Assembly (NCBI GenBank): GCA_041552055.1
Contig: JBFELO010000025.1
Coordinates: forward strand, 1-42,622
Source of the DNA: JBFELO01 sp041552055
Lineage (GTDB): Bacteria; Acidobacteriota; Thermoanaerobaculia; Thermoanaerobaculales; Sulfomarinibacteraceae
DNA: 42,622 bases
Reading direction: 5' to 3'
The notes beneath the pieces were generated by a model. That model was not told the origin of the DNA and made no database searches. It worked only from the letters and a program-made list of their open reading frames with translations. Numbering within the stretch: position 1 is the stretch's first letter; each line of letters begins with the position of its first letter. The position numbers and the translations under genes are program-made. Below, piece after piece: positions 1-7,128 of the stretch.

Positions 1-741
1 ACCGGCGACCACGAGGTCGAGGAATGCCGGCGTCTGCTTCCTGCGCTCGTCACTGCCCACCAGAAGGTAGTGTACGAGCGCCCACGACTCGGCGTAGAAC
101 ATGCTTTTGCGGTCGCGCTCGTTGTAGAGCTCGGAGTGGTGGTCGGCCGTCAACAGCTCGGGCAGAGGGATCAGCCGTGAGTTCCTGAGTAGCACGAGGT
201 GGTAGGGATCGGGGAACCCGAACTCGACGGTCTTGCCCCTGATGCGCAGGCTGGAGTACAGCTCGGCCAGGCCCTCTTCGAACCAGAGCGGGAGCCCGGG
301 CAGGTTGTTGGCGACGAAGTAGTGGACGTACTCGTGGTAGACGATGCCGGTCGCGTCCCGTCTGGCGTTGCCGTCGATGGCGATGTAGTTGCCGTCGGCG
401 CGGGGAGCGAAGTAGCCGGACACCAACGACGGGCGTCCCTCACGCAGCGGTTTGTAGGGCCTGAAATCACGATCGTTGCGGAAGACGTAGATGTAGGTCG
501 GGATCGGGCTGCTGAGCTCGAGGGACGAAAAGCTCCCGAGCACGGCGTGAAGCTCCTCGAGGTCCGCCGCGATGGCGCGCGTCGCGCCTTCACCTGTGTG
601 GGAGAAAATCACGAAGTTCGGGGTGCGGAGATCGATCCACCGCTGGCGAGGCCCGGGCAGGTCTGCGCCGCTCGCCGGCATCGTGGAAAGCAGCGTGACG
701 CCGAGCGCTGCTGCAGCACATGGCCTGAGCGGATTTCGCAT
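1..741 (-). CDS. secreted HExxH metallopeptidase-like protein, 3' end outside window
   Basis: Reading the minus strand from an ATG at 741 gives 247 codons with no stop before the left edge, so the gene is partial. A GGAGG-type ribosome site lies just upstream of the ATG. Residues 1-25 look like a signal peptide ending near ASGA. Residues 136-140 read HEYVH, an HExxH zinc motif, and WFEEGLAE follows at 153-160. This matches the HExxH plus downstream Glu layout of gluzincin or 'peptidase MA-like' proteins. In that family such domains are often followed by tetratricopeptide repeats, which would lie outside the window. The protein is probably exported and zinc-dependent; the substrate is unknown. 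The motif and frame are clear, the exact family is not. It is transcribed away from the NAD salvage pair. Confidence 0.8.
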   Translation of the reverse strand, partial: MRNPLRPCAAAALGVTLLSTMPASGADLPGPRQRWIDLRTPNFVIFSHTGEGATRAIAADLEELHAVLGSFSSLELSSPIPTYIYVFRNDRDFRPYKPLREGRPSLVSGYFAPRADGNYIAIDGNARRDATGIVYHEYVHYFVANNLPGLPLWFEEGLAELYSSLRIRGKTVEFGFPDPYHLVLLRNSRLIPLPELLTADHHSELYNERDRKSMFYAESWALVHYLLVGSDERRKQTPAFLDLVVAG

Positions 742-856
742 ACTCCTCCACATGACCGGACCACCGTGTCATACGATGCCAACACTGTCGGGTTGTCGGA
801 TCATTGCGTGTGAGAAAGATCTGGGCAAAGGACGACCCGCTCAAAGCCCGCGGTGC

Positions 857-912
857 GGTGGGAAATCAAGGTGGGTCGAAGGTGGGTTTTTCGGTGGGAA
901 AGGTAAGATGGG
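857..912 (+). repeat. phased GGTGGG direct-repeat array
   Basis: GGTGGG occurs at 857, 870, 881 and 893, with a weaker GATGGG at 907. The spacing of 11-14 bp is close to one DNA turn, so the copies would lie on one face of the helix. The array is in the 312-bp gap (742-1053) between the left-edge gene and pncA, about 40 bp before the pncA promoter. Tandem TGGG boxes at about one turn are the style of MraZ operators, but those are 10 bp apart and no mraZ is here. Activator binding is an inference. Confidence 0.5.
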
Positions 913-952
913 CAATTATGACACGGGCTTCTGAAGAACGAGTCTGAGTCGT

Positions 953-979
953 TTAACTCTGATGGTATGAGAATATAAT
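953..979 (+). promoter_or_regulatory. candidate sigma70 promoter for pncA-pncB
   Basis: A perfect TATAAT lies at 974-979. TTAACT at 953-958 matches four of six -35 positions, with a short 15-bp spacer. The surrounding 30 bases are conspicuously AT-rich in a GC-rich window. The predicted start of transcription would be about 65-70 bases before the pncA ATG. Confidence 0.55.
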
Positions 980-1007
980 AATATTCTTACTTTGTCAAGT
1001 AGAAGTA
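970..1007 (+). promoter_or_regulatory. two adjoining inverted repeats over the pncA promoter, candidate operator
   Basis: AGAATAT-AATA-ATATTCT (970-987) is a perfect inverted repeat that contains the -10 box. It abuts a second perfect repeat, TACTT-TGTC-AAGTA (988-1001), and a further AAGTA copy sits at 1003-1007. A repressor bound here would cover the -10 box and the transcription start. NAD salvage genes are commonly repressed by NrtR, NiaR or NadQ types, but I cannot match the site to any of them. Confidence 0.5.
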
Positions 1008-1053
1008 AAAACGTGACGAATCGGTCCGCCATGCTGGTCCCCGGGAGGCTCGG

Positions 1054-1623
1054 ATGCTGACTTCTGACGATGCCCTGATCGTGGTCGACCCGCAGGTCGA
1101 TTTCTTCCCGGGCGGTGCGCTGCCCGTACCTGACGGGGACGCGATTCTCCCCGTCGTCAACGAGGCGATGGATCGGTTTCGTAATCGTGGCCTCCCGGTG
1201 TTCATCTCGCGCGACTGGCACCCTGCGGACCACTGCTCGTTTCAGGCGCAGGGAGGACCGTGGCCGTCTCACTGCGTGCGGGGCACGAGTGGCGCCGAGT
1301 TGCACCCCGGACTCGAGCCTCCAGCGCTGTTCACCATGGTGCACAAGGCAACCGAATCGGGTCGGGAGGCGTATTCGGATTTCGACGGCACCGGGTTGGC
1401 CGAGCACCTGCGTGACCGGGGTGTTCGACGGATGTACCTGGCCGGATTGGCGCTCGACTACTGTGTCAAGGCGACGTGCCTGGACGGGATCGATGCCGGC
1501 TTCGAGATGATTCTCCTGATCGATGCGACCCGCGCGGTCAACGTGGATCCGGAGGACGGGGATCGGGCGATGGAACAGATGACGGTGGTGGGCGTGCGGG
1601 CGATGCAGGGGACACCCCGATGA
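1054..1623 (+). CDS. pncA: nicotinamidase
   Basis: This 189-residue cysteine hydrolase of the isochorismatase-like fold converts nicotinamide to nicotinate plus ammonia, the first step of bacterial NAD salvage in the cytoplasm. The catalytic triad is visible as D12 (VVDPQVDF), K98 (VHKAT) and C137 (DYCVKAT). DWHPADH around residues 53-59 supplies Asp and His metal ligands. GGSF-type features of the family are partly replaced but the length is normal. An ATG start follows GGGAGG. Its stop overlaps the pncB start (ATGA at 1620-1623), so the two genes are translationally coupled. The product feeds directly into the next enzyme. The AT-rich promoter and inverted repeats upstream suggest repression according to NAD or niacin state. 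Confidence 0.93.
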   Translation: MLTSDDALIVVDPQVDFFPGGALPVPDGDAILPVVNEAMDRFRNRGLPVFISRDWHPADHCSFQAQGGPWPSHCVRGTSGAELHPGLEPPALFTMVHKATESGREAYSDFDGTGLAEHLRDRGVRRMYLAGLALDYCVKATCLDGIDAGFEMILLIDATRAVNVDPEDGDRAMEQMTVVGVRAMQGTPR

Positions 1624-2978
1624 GTTCTGGACGGGTCCACGCGGCCTGTCCGTCCGCCTTGCTCGTGGATCTGTACGAGTTGACCATGATGCAGGCATAC
1701 CGGGAGCACTGCATCGACGGTTTGGCCACGTTCGACCTTTACGTGCGTGAACTCCCGCCGGAACGCAACTTCCTGCTCACCGCCGGGCTCGGGACCGTGC
1801 TCGAGCTGCTCGAGGGGCTGCGATTCAGCGCGGAGGACATCGCCTTCCTGCGGTCGATCGAGACCTTCGATGACGGTTTTCTAGACACCCTGGTCGACTT
1901 TCGCTTCACCGGTGACGTCGACGCCATGCCCGAGGGCACCGTGGCGTTCGGTGGTGAGCCGATCCTGCGCGTCACGGCTCCGATCGTTGAAGGGCAGTTC
2001 TTTGAAACCGTGATCGTGAACCAGATCCATCTGCAGACCCTGTTGGCCTCCAAGGCCGCGCGGGTGGTGTTGGCAGCAGGGGGAAGAGCGCTCGTGGATT
2101 TTGGTCTTCGCAGGATGCACGGCGTCGACGCGGGCACGGCCGGGGCGAGGGCACTCTGGATTGCCGGTTTCGATGCCACTTCCAACGTGTTGGCCGGTCA
2201 GCTGTTCGGAATCCCGGTGGCGGGCACCATGGCACACAGCTTCGTGCAGTGCCATGGGTCCGAGCTCGATGCGTTCCGGAACTTCACGACGTCCTTTCCG
2301 GAGACCACTCTCCTCGTCGACACGTACGAAACCCTGCGTGGCGTGGACACGGTTGTCGAGCTCGCACGGGAGTTGGGCCCCGAGTTCCGGGTCGGGGCCG
2401 TTCGGCTCGACTCGGGGGACCTGGCTAAGCTGGCCCCGGAAACCCGAAGGAAGCTCGACGCAGCCGGTCTCGATGGGGTGCGAATCTTCGCCTCGGGCAA
2501 CCTCGACGAGGAGCGCGTGCAACACCTCGTGCGATCGGGAGCACCAATCCACGGCTTCGGAGTCGGCACACGTCTCGGGACGTCCGAGGATGTCCCCAAC
2601 CTCGAGGCGGTGTACAAGCTGGCGGAGCTGGACGGTCGGCCGCTGCTCAAGCTGTCCACAGACAAGGCGACTCTCCCCGGCGTGAAACAGGTCTGGCGGA
2701 GGAGCGGGGAGTCGGGCCTGATGGACGGCGACGTGATCGGTCTGGCGGAAGAGGAGCCGCACGGAACGCCGCTGCTGGTGCCGGTGATGCGCGAGGGCCG
2801 GCGGCTGGACTCGGGCCGTGAAGAGCTGACCGAGAGCAGACGACGCGCGGCCGGTGAGTTGGGCGCGTTGCCACCGCCTCTGCGTGAGATCGAACCGGCG
2901 GCCATTCCGTACCGGGTGGAGATCTCCGACCTACTCGAGCGCTCCCGGAATGCGCTCGCGCGGCAGGTCTTGGGTTGA
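1620..2978 (+). CDS. pncB: nicotinate phosphoribosyltransferase
   Basis: The enzyme joins nicotinate and PRPP to make nicotinate mononucleotide, completing the salvage route begun by PncA. The ATG at 1620 overlaps the pncA stop by four bases and gives 452 residues, normal for the family. A longer reading frame continues upstream inside pncA but is not needed. Family signatures are the N-terminal DLYELTMMQAY, a GTMAHSFV segment with the histidine that is phosphorylated in characterised enzymes, and the VRLDSGDL segment of the phosphate-binding barrel. A NadR or adenylyltransferase step is not in this window. It converges on thiD with only seven bases between the stops. Confidence 0.94.
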   Translation: MSSGRVHAACPSALLVDLYELTMMQAYREHCIDGLATFDLYVRELPPERNFLLTAGLGTVLELLEGLRFSAEDIAFLRSIETFDDGFLDTLVDFRFTGDVDAMPEGTVAFGGEPILRVTAPIVEGQFFETVIVNQIHLQTLLASKAARVVLAAGGRALVDFGLRRMHGVDAGTAGARALWIAGFDATSNVLAGQLFGIPVAGTMAHSFVQCHGSELDAFRNFTTSFPETTLLVDTYETLRGVDTVVELARELGPEFRVGAVRLDSGDLAKLAPETRRKLDAAGLDGVRIFASGNLDEERVQHLVRSGAPIHGFGVGTRLGTSEDVPNLEAVYKLAELDGRPLLKLSTDKATLPGVKQVWRRSGESGLMDGDVIGLAEEEPHGTPLLVPVMREGRRLDSGREELTESRRRAAGELGALPPPLREIEPAAIPYRVEISDLLERSRNALARQVLG

Positions 2979-2985
2979 GCTCGTT

Positions 2986-3792
2986 CTACCTACGGGCGGC
3001 GAAAACGTCGAGTGCCTCGATTCCGCGTCCCAACGTGCACCGTCGTTCAAGGGCAGCCGTAATCAGGTGTTTGGCGTCGGCCACTGCGTCGGCCACCGAG
3101 CGACCGAGAGCGAGTCCGGCGGCGATCGCCGAGGCGAGCGTACAGCCGGTGCCGTGAGTCGCGGTCGTGGCCGGGACCCTGGGCGCGCGGAACTCGTGGT
3201 AGTCGGCGCCGTCGAAGAGCACGTCGACAGCTTCATTCTCGAGGTGACCCCCCTTGACCAGCACGTTTGCGGCGCCCAGGTAGGTGATCCTCTCGGCCGC
3301 GGACCGCATGGTGGGGATGTCAGTCACCGGAAAACTCGCCAGAATCTCGGCCTCGTGCAGGTTCGGTGTGATCAAGGAAGCCATCGGCAACAACGAGTCG
3401 CGGAGAATCTCGATCGCGGAGTCCTCCAGGAGCTTGGCCCCGGAGGTGGCGACCATGACCGGATCGACGACCACTGGCCCGGTGTGGTGAAACCGCAGCC
3501 GATCGATCACGACCCGAATGAGATCGCTGGAATACAACCTGCCGGTCTTGACCGCCCGCACGTCGAAACCCTCGCAGACGGCATCGATCTGGTCGGCCAG
3601 GACCCCGGGGTCGGCGGGCTGCACCGAGCGGACCCCGGTGAGGTTCTGAGAGGTCAGGCAGGTGATCGCGGTCGCGGCCCAACCGCCCATGGCGCTGATC
3701 GCCTTGAGGTCGGCCTGGATCCCGGCGCCTCCCCCGGAGTCAGAGCCGGCGATGGTGAGGACCACGGGTCGCGCAGGCTCGGCATCGGTCAT
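2986..3792 (-). CDS. thiD: hydroxymethylpyrimidine (phosphate) kinase
   Basis: ThiD phosphorylates HMP and HMP-P to give HMP-PP, the pyrimidine half of thiamin. The ATG at 3792 forms an ATGA overlap with the thiL stop and gives 268 residues, the usual length; a longer upstream frame exists only as antisense to thiL. Ribokinase-fold signatures are present: GSDSGGGAGIQADLK near the start, KTGRLYS, VDPVM, and the HGTGCTLASAIA motif with the catalytic Cys-containing anion hole. The fold is complete and no ThiE fusion is present, in line with a separate thiE two genes upstream. It is the last gene of the riboswitch-led operon. Confidence 0.94.
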   Translation of the reverse strand: MTDAEPARPVVLTIAGSDSGGGAGIQADLKAISAMGGWAATAITCLTSQNLTGVRSVQPADPGVLADQIDAVCEGFDVRAVKTGRLYSSDLIRVVIDRLRFHHTGPVVVDPVMVATSGAKLLEDSAIEILRDSLLPMASLITPNLHEAEILASFPVTDIPTMRSAAERITYLGAANVLVKGGHLENEAVDVLFDGADYHEFRAPRVPATTATHGTGCTLASAIAAGLALGRSVADAVADAKHLITAALERRCTLGRGIEALDVFAARR

Positions 3793-4832
3793 GACGCGTC
3801 GTCCTCCTGTTCCGGCTCGGTTGTGGTCGAGGTGAAGTGATCCCAACCCGAAATCGACAACGGGGTCAGGCCGCCACCCGGCGCCTGGAGGCGGATCCCG
3901 GGCTCCGACACGATCGTTCCGACGTCGTACAGCTCGCGGCCGGTGGCTCGGGCGATCCCACGCCTCAGCCCGTCGAACCCGACCGGATCGATCGTGACCA
4001 GCAGGCGGTAGTCCTCGCCCCCGGCCAGGGCCAACTGAACCGGATCGGCGCCTGTCGTGCCGCACAGGATGCGCAACTCGCTCGATGTCGGGATAGAGGC
4101 GACGTCCACGACCGCCCCGACACCGCTCTTCTGGCAGATGTGGCGAAGGTCCGAGGCGAGCCCGTCGGAGAGATCGATGGCGGCGTGGACCACACCCGAG
4201 GCCGCGAACAGCCTGGCCTCCTCGAGGTACATCTCCGGCTCGTAATGCGCCCGCAACAGAGCCGCGGCGACATCTGCGGGGATGTCCGGGTCGGACAGCA
4301 AAATCGCGAGTCCCCCGGCGGAATCACCGAGGGTTCCGGTTACGACGATTCGGTCGCCCACCCGCGCCCCGGATCGCAGCAGTACCTCATCGTGCGGGGC
4401 GCTGCCGATCACCACGATGTTGATGCAGAGATCCTGCCTGGAGCTGGTCGTGTCACCGCCCAACAGGTTGACGTCCGAAGCCCGGGCGAGGTCCTTCATG
4501 CCGTCGTAGATGGCGTCGAGTTCCTCGACCGGGACCTCGGGCGGAATCGCGATCGACACGTAGGCGTCGTGGGGCGTCCCCCCCATGGCCGCGATGTCGG
4601 ACAGATTGACCGCCAGGGACTTGTAGCCGAGCTGGCGGGGAGAGATCGTGCCGCGGATGAAGTGGACGCGTTCGATGAGCAGGTCGGTAGTAACGAGTTG
4701 GACTCCTTCGGCGTGGGTCGTGATCGCCGCGTCGTCGCCGATCCCCTGCACGACGTGCGACGGATCTCCGGCGTTGCAGCCGGGCGTAATTCGGTCGATG
4801 AAATTGAACTCGCCGAGGTCCTTCAGCTTCAC
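3789..4832 (-). CDS. thiL: thiamine-monophosphate kinase
   Basis: ThiL phosphorylates thiamin monophosphate to the cofactor TPP, the final step of the pathway. Motifs of the PurM/ThiL fold are visible: GIGDDAA, TTDLLIE, VNLSDIAAMGG and LLGGDTT, with LSDGLASDL in the C-terminal half. I chose the GTG at 4832, which overlaps the thiE stop as GTGA and has GGGGAGA upstream, giving 347 residues. An alternative GTG at 4850 adds six residues. The family is usually 310-350 residues, so either fits. It shares a 4-bp overlap with thiD downstream, so the three genes should be made together. Confidence 0.92.
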   Translation of the reverse strand: MKLKDLGEFNFIDRITPGCNAGDPSHVVQGIGDDAAITTHAEGVQLVTTDLLIERVHFIRGTISPRQLGYKSLAVNLSDIAAMGGTPHDAYVSIAIPPEVPVEELDAIYDGMKDLARASDVNLLGGDTTSSRQDLCINIVVIGSAPHDEVLLRSGARVGDRIVVTGTLGDSAGGLAILLSDPDIPADVAAALLRAHYEPEMYLEEARLFAASGVVHAAIDLSDGLASDLRHICQKSGVGAVVDVASIPTSSELRILCGTTGADPVQLALAGGEDYRLLVTIDPVGFDGLRRGIARATGRELYDVGTIVSEPGIRLQAPGGGLTPLSISGWDHFTSTTTEPEQEDDAS

Positions 4833-5491
4833 CGGTCGTCTCCCCGGCACACCAGGCCGGCCTCGACCTGCGCGCGGATCCCCATGGCGGTCGCCTGCGG
4901 GTCGTCGGCGGCCATGATCGCACTCACCACCGACACCCCGTCGGCACCGGCTGCCGCCACGGATCGTGCATTGCCCGAGTCGATGCCGCCGATGGCCAGC
5001 ACCGGTGCGTTGCCAACGGCGCGACGGATCTCCGCCACGCCTTCAAGGCCGACGGCGGTGTCGGCGTCCGGCTTGGTGGGTGTCAGGAACACCGGCGATA
5101 CCGAAACGTAATCGGCGCCGTCGGCGAGTGCCGACCGTGCCTCCTCGCCGGTCGCCACCGAGACCCCGAGCAGCATGTCCGGCCCGACCAGTCGCCGAGC
5201 ATCGGCGGCCGGCAGATCGTCCTGCCCGACGTGAACTCCGTCGGCTCCGATCGCGAGGGCCACGTCGACCCGGTCGTTGATGAACAACGGGACGCCGGTG
5301 CCGGAGAGCACCTGCATGATCGCGATGGCCTCTGCGACGAAGGCCCGTGACGTGAGCTCTTTCTCGCGCACCTGGACGGCGGTTACGCCGCCAGAGACCG
5401 CCTTCTGGACCACGTCGGCGAGTGGTCGACCCCGACCGAGGTCTCGGTCAGTGACCAGGTAGAGACGCAGATAGCTCCGCCCCTTGCTCAC
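4829..5491 (-). CDS. thiE: thiamine-phosphate synthase
   Basis: ThiE condenses HMP-PP with the thiazole phosphate to form thiamin monophosphate. The GTG at 5491 overlaps the thiM stop as GTGA, has a GAGGTGA ribosome site, and gives 220 residues, close to the usual 210. TIM-barrel signatures are in order: YLVTDRDL, VQVREKEL, FINDRVDVA, DGVHVGQDDLP, GADYVSVSPVF with TPTK, and VLAIGGID. The longer frame upstream is only antisense readthrough of thiM. It takes its thiazole phosphate from ThiM and its pyrimidine from ThiD of the same operon, and passes TMP to ThiL. Confidence 0.94.
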   Translation of the reverse strand: MSKGRSYLRLYLVTDRDLGRGRPLADVVQKAVSGGVTAVQVREKELTSRAFVAEAIAIMQVLSGTGVPLFINDRVDVALAIGADGVHVGQDDLPAADARRLVGPDMLLGVSVATGEEARSALADGADYVSVSPVFLTPTKPDADTAVGLEGVAEIRRAVGNAPVLAIGGIDSGNARSVAAAGADGVSVVSAIMAADDPQATAMGIRAQVEAGLVCRGDDR

Positions 5492-6300
5492 CGTCTCACC
5501 TCGTGAATCCGTGCCTCGCTCAAGAGGTCCCCGGCGGTGATTTCGTACAGCAGGTCGTCGAGGGCGACCCGGAACGATCCGGGGCTGGCGCACCGCCGGG
5601 CCGCGCGCTCACCGGCGATGCCGAAGTAGGCGAGTGCACCCGAGGCTGCCGCCACGAAGTCGGTTTCGACGGCCGCGAACGCTGCCGTCAGTGCCGTGGC
5701 CGTGCAGCCCGTGCCCGTCACGAGCCCCATGAGGGGATGCCCGGCCTGCACCCGCAGCACGGTCGAACCGTCGGTGACCAGGTCGACCTCGCCGGTGATG
5801 GCCACCACCGTCTCGAGGCGACTCGCCAGGTCGGCGGCCACGTGCGCCGCATCCTCCACGTCGTGGGCGGCGTCCACGCCCTTGGTCTCGGCGTCAACGC
5901 CGGCCAAGCTGAGAGTCTCGGACGCGTTGCCGCGCACGACCGAGATGTCGAGCTCGCGGGCCAGCCCTCGGGCGGTGTTGGTGCGGTAGGCGGTGGCGCC
6001 CGCGCCCACGGGATCGAGGATCACGGGTGTCCCGCGCCGGTTGGCGGCAGCGCCGGCAAGGTGCATCGCCTCGATCCACGACGGCTCAAGGGTGCCGATG
6101 TTGAGCACGACCGCACCTGCGAGGGCGACCATTTCTTCGACCTCTTCGTGTGCGTGAGCCATTACCGGCGACGCACCGGCCGCCAGCAACGCGTTGGCGG
6201 TTGAGTTCATGACGACGTAATTGGTGATGTTGTGGACCAGCACACGCTGCTCTCGCAGGTGTTCGAGGGCCTCGGCTGCTCGGCGGTTCCAGTCACTCAT
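5488..6300 (-). CDS. thiM: hydroxyethylthiazole kinase
   Basis: ThiM phosphorylates the salvaged thiazole alcohol. The protein has 270 residues, normal for the family. Signatures are VHNITNYVVMN near the N-terminus, ASPVMAHA, LDPVGAGAT, and the C-terminal VTGTGCTATAL phosphate-binding loop with its catalytic Cys. The ATG has AAAGGTG six bases before it. It is the first gene after the TPP riboswitch and its stop overlaps thiE. Presence of ThiM, with no ThiC or ThiG nearby, says this operon can work in salvage; the de novo genes may be elsewhere. Confidence 0.95.
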   Translation of the reverse strand: MSDWNRRAAEALEHLREQRVLVHNITNYVVMNSTANALLAAGASPVMAHAHEEVEEMVALAGAVVLNIGTLEPSWIEAMHLAGAAANRRGTPVILDPVGAGATAYRTNTARGLARELDISVVRGNASETLSLAGVDAETKGVDAAHDVEDAAHVAADLASRLETVVAITGEVDLVTDGSTVLRVQAGHPLMGLVTGTGCTATALTAAFAAVETDFVAAASGALAYFGIAGERAARRCASPGSFRVALDDLLYEITAGDLLSEARIHEVRR

Positions 6301-6315
6301 CGCGCACCTTTCGGA

Positions 6316-6389
6316 CGGGCCACACGGGCGTGGAACAACGGTCGGACAGCGCGATCTCCGTACTGTATGCGGGGGGTTGGTGTGTGGCC
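6316..6389 (-). promoter_or_regulatory. long-range inverted repeat in thiM leader, possible riboswitch expression platform
   Basis: GTGTGGCC at 6382-6389 (plus strand) and GGCCACAC at 6316-6323 can pair perfectly over eight bases in the minus-strand leader. The first arm follows the TPP aptamer at once and the second ends a few bases before the AAAGG ribosome site of thiM. No T-run follows, so control of translation is more likely than termination. The pairing is seen; its role is an inference. Confidence 0.35.
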
Positions 6390-6393
6390 GCGT

Positions 6394-6489
6394 TTCCCTC
6401 CGCTGGCATGACCCAGATCAGGTTCCGGGAGCGTCCCCGCTCCCGAGGGTGTGTTCTCAGCCCCCGACCCGCGGGGCACCCCTCACACG
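6394..6489 (-). ncRNA. TPP riboswitch (THI element)
   Basis: The minus strand carries the conserved aptamer segments in the right order: GGGGTGCC, then GGCTGAGAA, ACCC, GAACCTGATCTGGGTCA, TGCCAGCG and GAGGGAA. These are the pyrimidine-sensing CTGAGA loop and the pyrophosphate-sensing part of the THI box. The region between P3 strands forms a GC-rich hairpin (CGGGAGCG against CGCTCCCG). It lies 94 bases before thiM, so TPP should shut off the whole operon. Confidence 0.95.
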
Positions 6490-6551
6490 GAGTGCCGAGG
6501 GTACGAGACGGGCCAATGGATGTCAATCGGGACGGTTGCGAGATCCGCGGG

Positions 6552-7007
6552 TCAGCACACGTTCGGGGCCAGGGAAGGTTCTTCCTCGTCGAGTCGCAGC
6601 CGGAGCAGCAGCGCCAGGTCCTCGGGCGCGACGGGCTTCTGCAGGAAGGTGAGGCGGACCTGCCCGAAGCGGGCGCCGACCTCGAACACCGGGTGGTCGC
6701 TGAGGGCTACGATGTGGGTGTGCTCGCGGGCGGTGTTGGCGAGGAACACCAGGGCCAGCGGATCGTGCTCGAGGATCCGCAGGTCGACGATGACGATCTG
6801 CGGTGGGTCGAGGGCGCACACGTAGCGCGCCTGGGCCGCGCTTCGGCAGGCCGTTACACAGACGTCCGGAAGGGAGCCGAGAGCGTTGAAGACCGACCAG
6901 GTGAGGTCGTCGTGCTCGGTCGCAACAACCACGTGCAACGGAGAGGACAGTGGAGGAGCAGGCGTGGCATCGAGCTCGAGAGGTCGAAGGAGTTCTTCGT
7001 TGGTCAT
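6552..7007 (-). CDS. single-domain receiver-like protein with altered acidic pocket
   Basis: This 151-residue protein is a stand-alone response-regulator receiver fold (about residues 23-145). The ATG at 7007 has an ideal AGGAGGTGA ribosome site, so the longer upstream frame is rejected. The phospho-acceptor position is D75 (IVIVDLRI), the switch Ser/Thr is S103 (ALSDHP) and the conserved lysine is K124 (LQKPV). The Asp-Asp pair that normally binds magnesium after strand 1 reads Ala-Thr (VVVATEHD), so phosphorylation is doubtful. There is no output domain and no histidine kinase beside it. It is transcribed from an independent region after the M50 gene and a terminator-like hairpin. Confidence 0.75.
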   Translation of the reverse strand: MTNEELLRPLELDATPAPPLSSPLHVVVATEHDDLTWSVFNALGSLPDVCVTACRSAAQARYVCALDPPQIVIVDLRILEHDPLALVFLANTAREHTHIVALSDHPVFEVGARFGQVRLTFLQKPVAPEDLALLLRLRLDEEEPSLAPNVC

Positions 7008-7090
7008 GGCGTCACCTCCTGGCCACACCTGCGCGGTGTAGCGGCAGATGGTGATGAGAGCAAGAGTCGTGCCTGATTAGAAACAACGAC

Positions 7091-7102
7091 CAGGAATTCC
7101 TG
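7091..7102. promoter_or_regulatory. perfect 12-bp palindrome CAGGAATTCCTG
   Basis: The palindrome sits directly beside the terminator-like hairpin, about 85 bases before the receiver gene start. It could be an operator for that gene or only an extension of the hairpin. It has no other copy that I noticed in the window. Confidence 0.3.
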
Positions 7103-7128
7103 ATCGTCTCAAAACGAGACAGATCAGG
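7099..7128 (-). terminator. hairpin at the 3' end of the M50 gene
   Basis: CCTGAT with an inner GTCTC pairs to GAGAC and ATCAGG around a four- to five-base loop. The structure begins at the M50 stop codon. On the minus strand it is followed by a mixed T-rich tail (TTGTTTCT) rather than a clean run, so it may be a weak terminator or an RNA-stabilising stem. Confidence 0.5.

Noticed and set aside
857..912. G-quadruplex from the GGTGGG tracts
   Set aside because: The loops between GGG runs are 8-10 bases, too long for a stable structure to be assumed.
857..912. MraZ operator
   Set aside because: Known MraZ boxes are 10 bp apart and precede mraZ-mraW; neither holds here, so only the likeness is noted.
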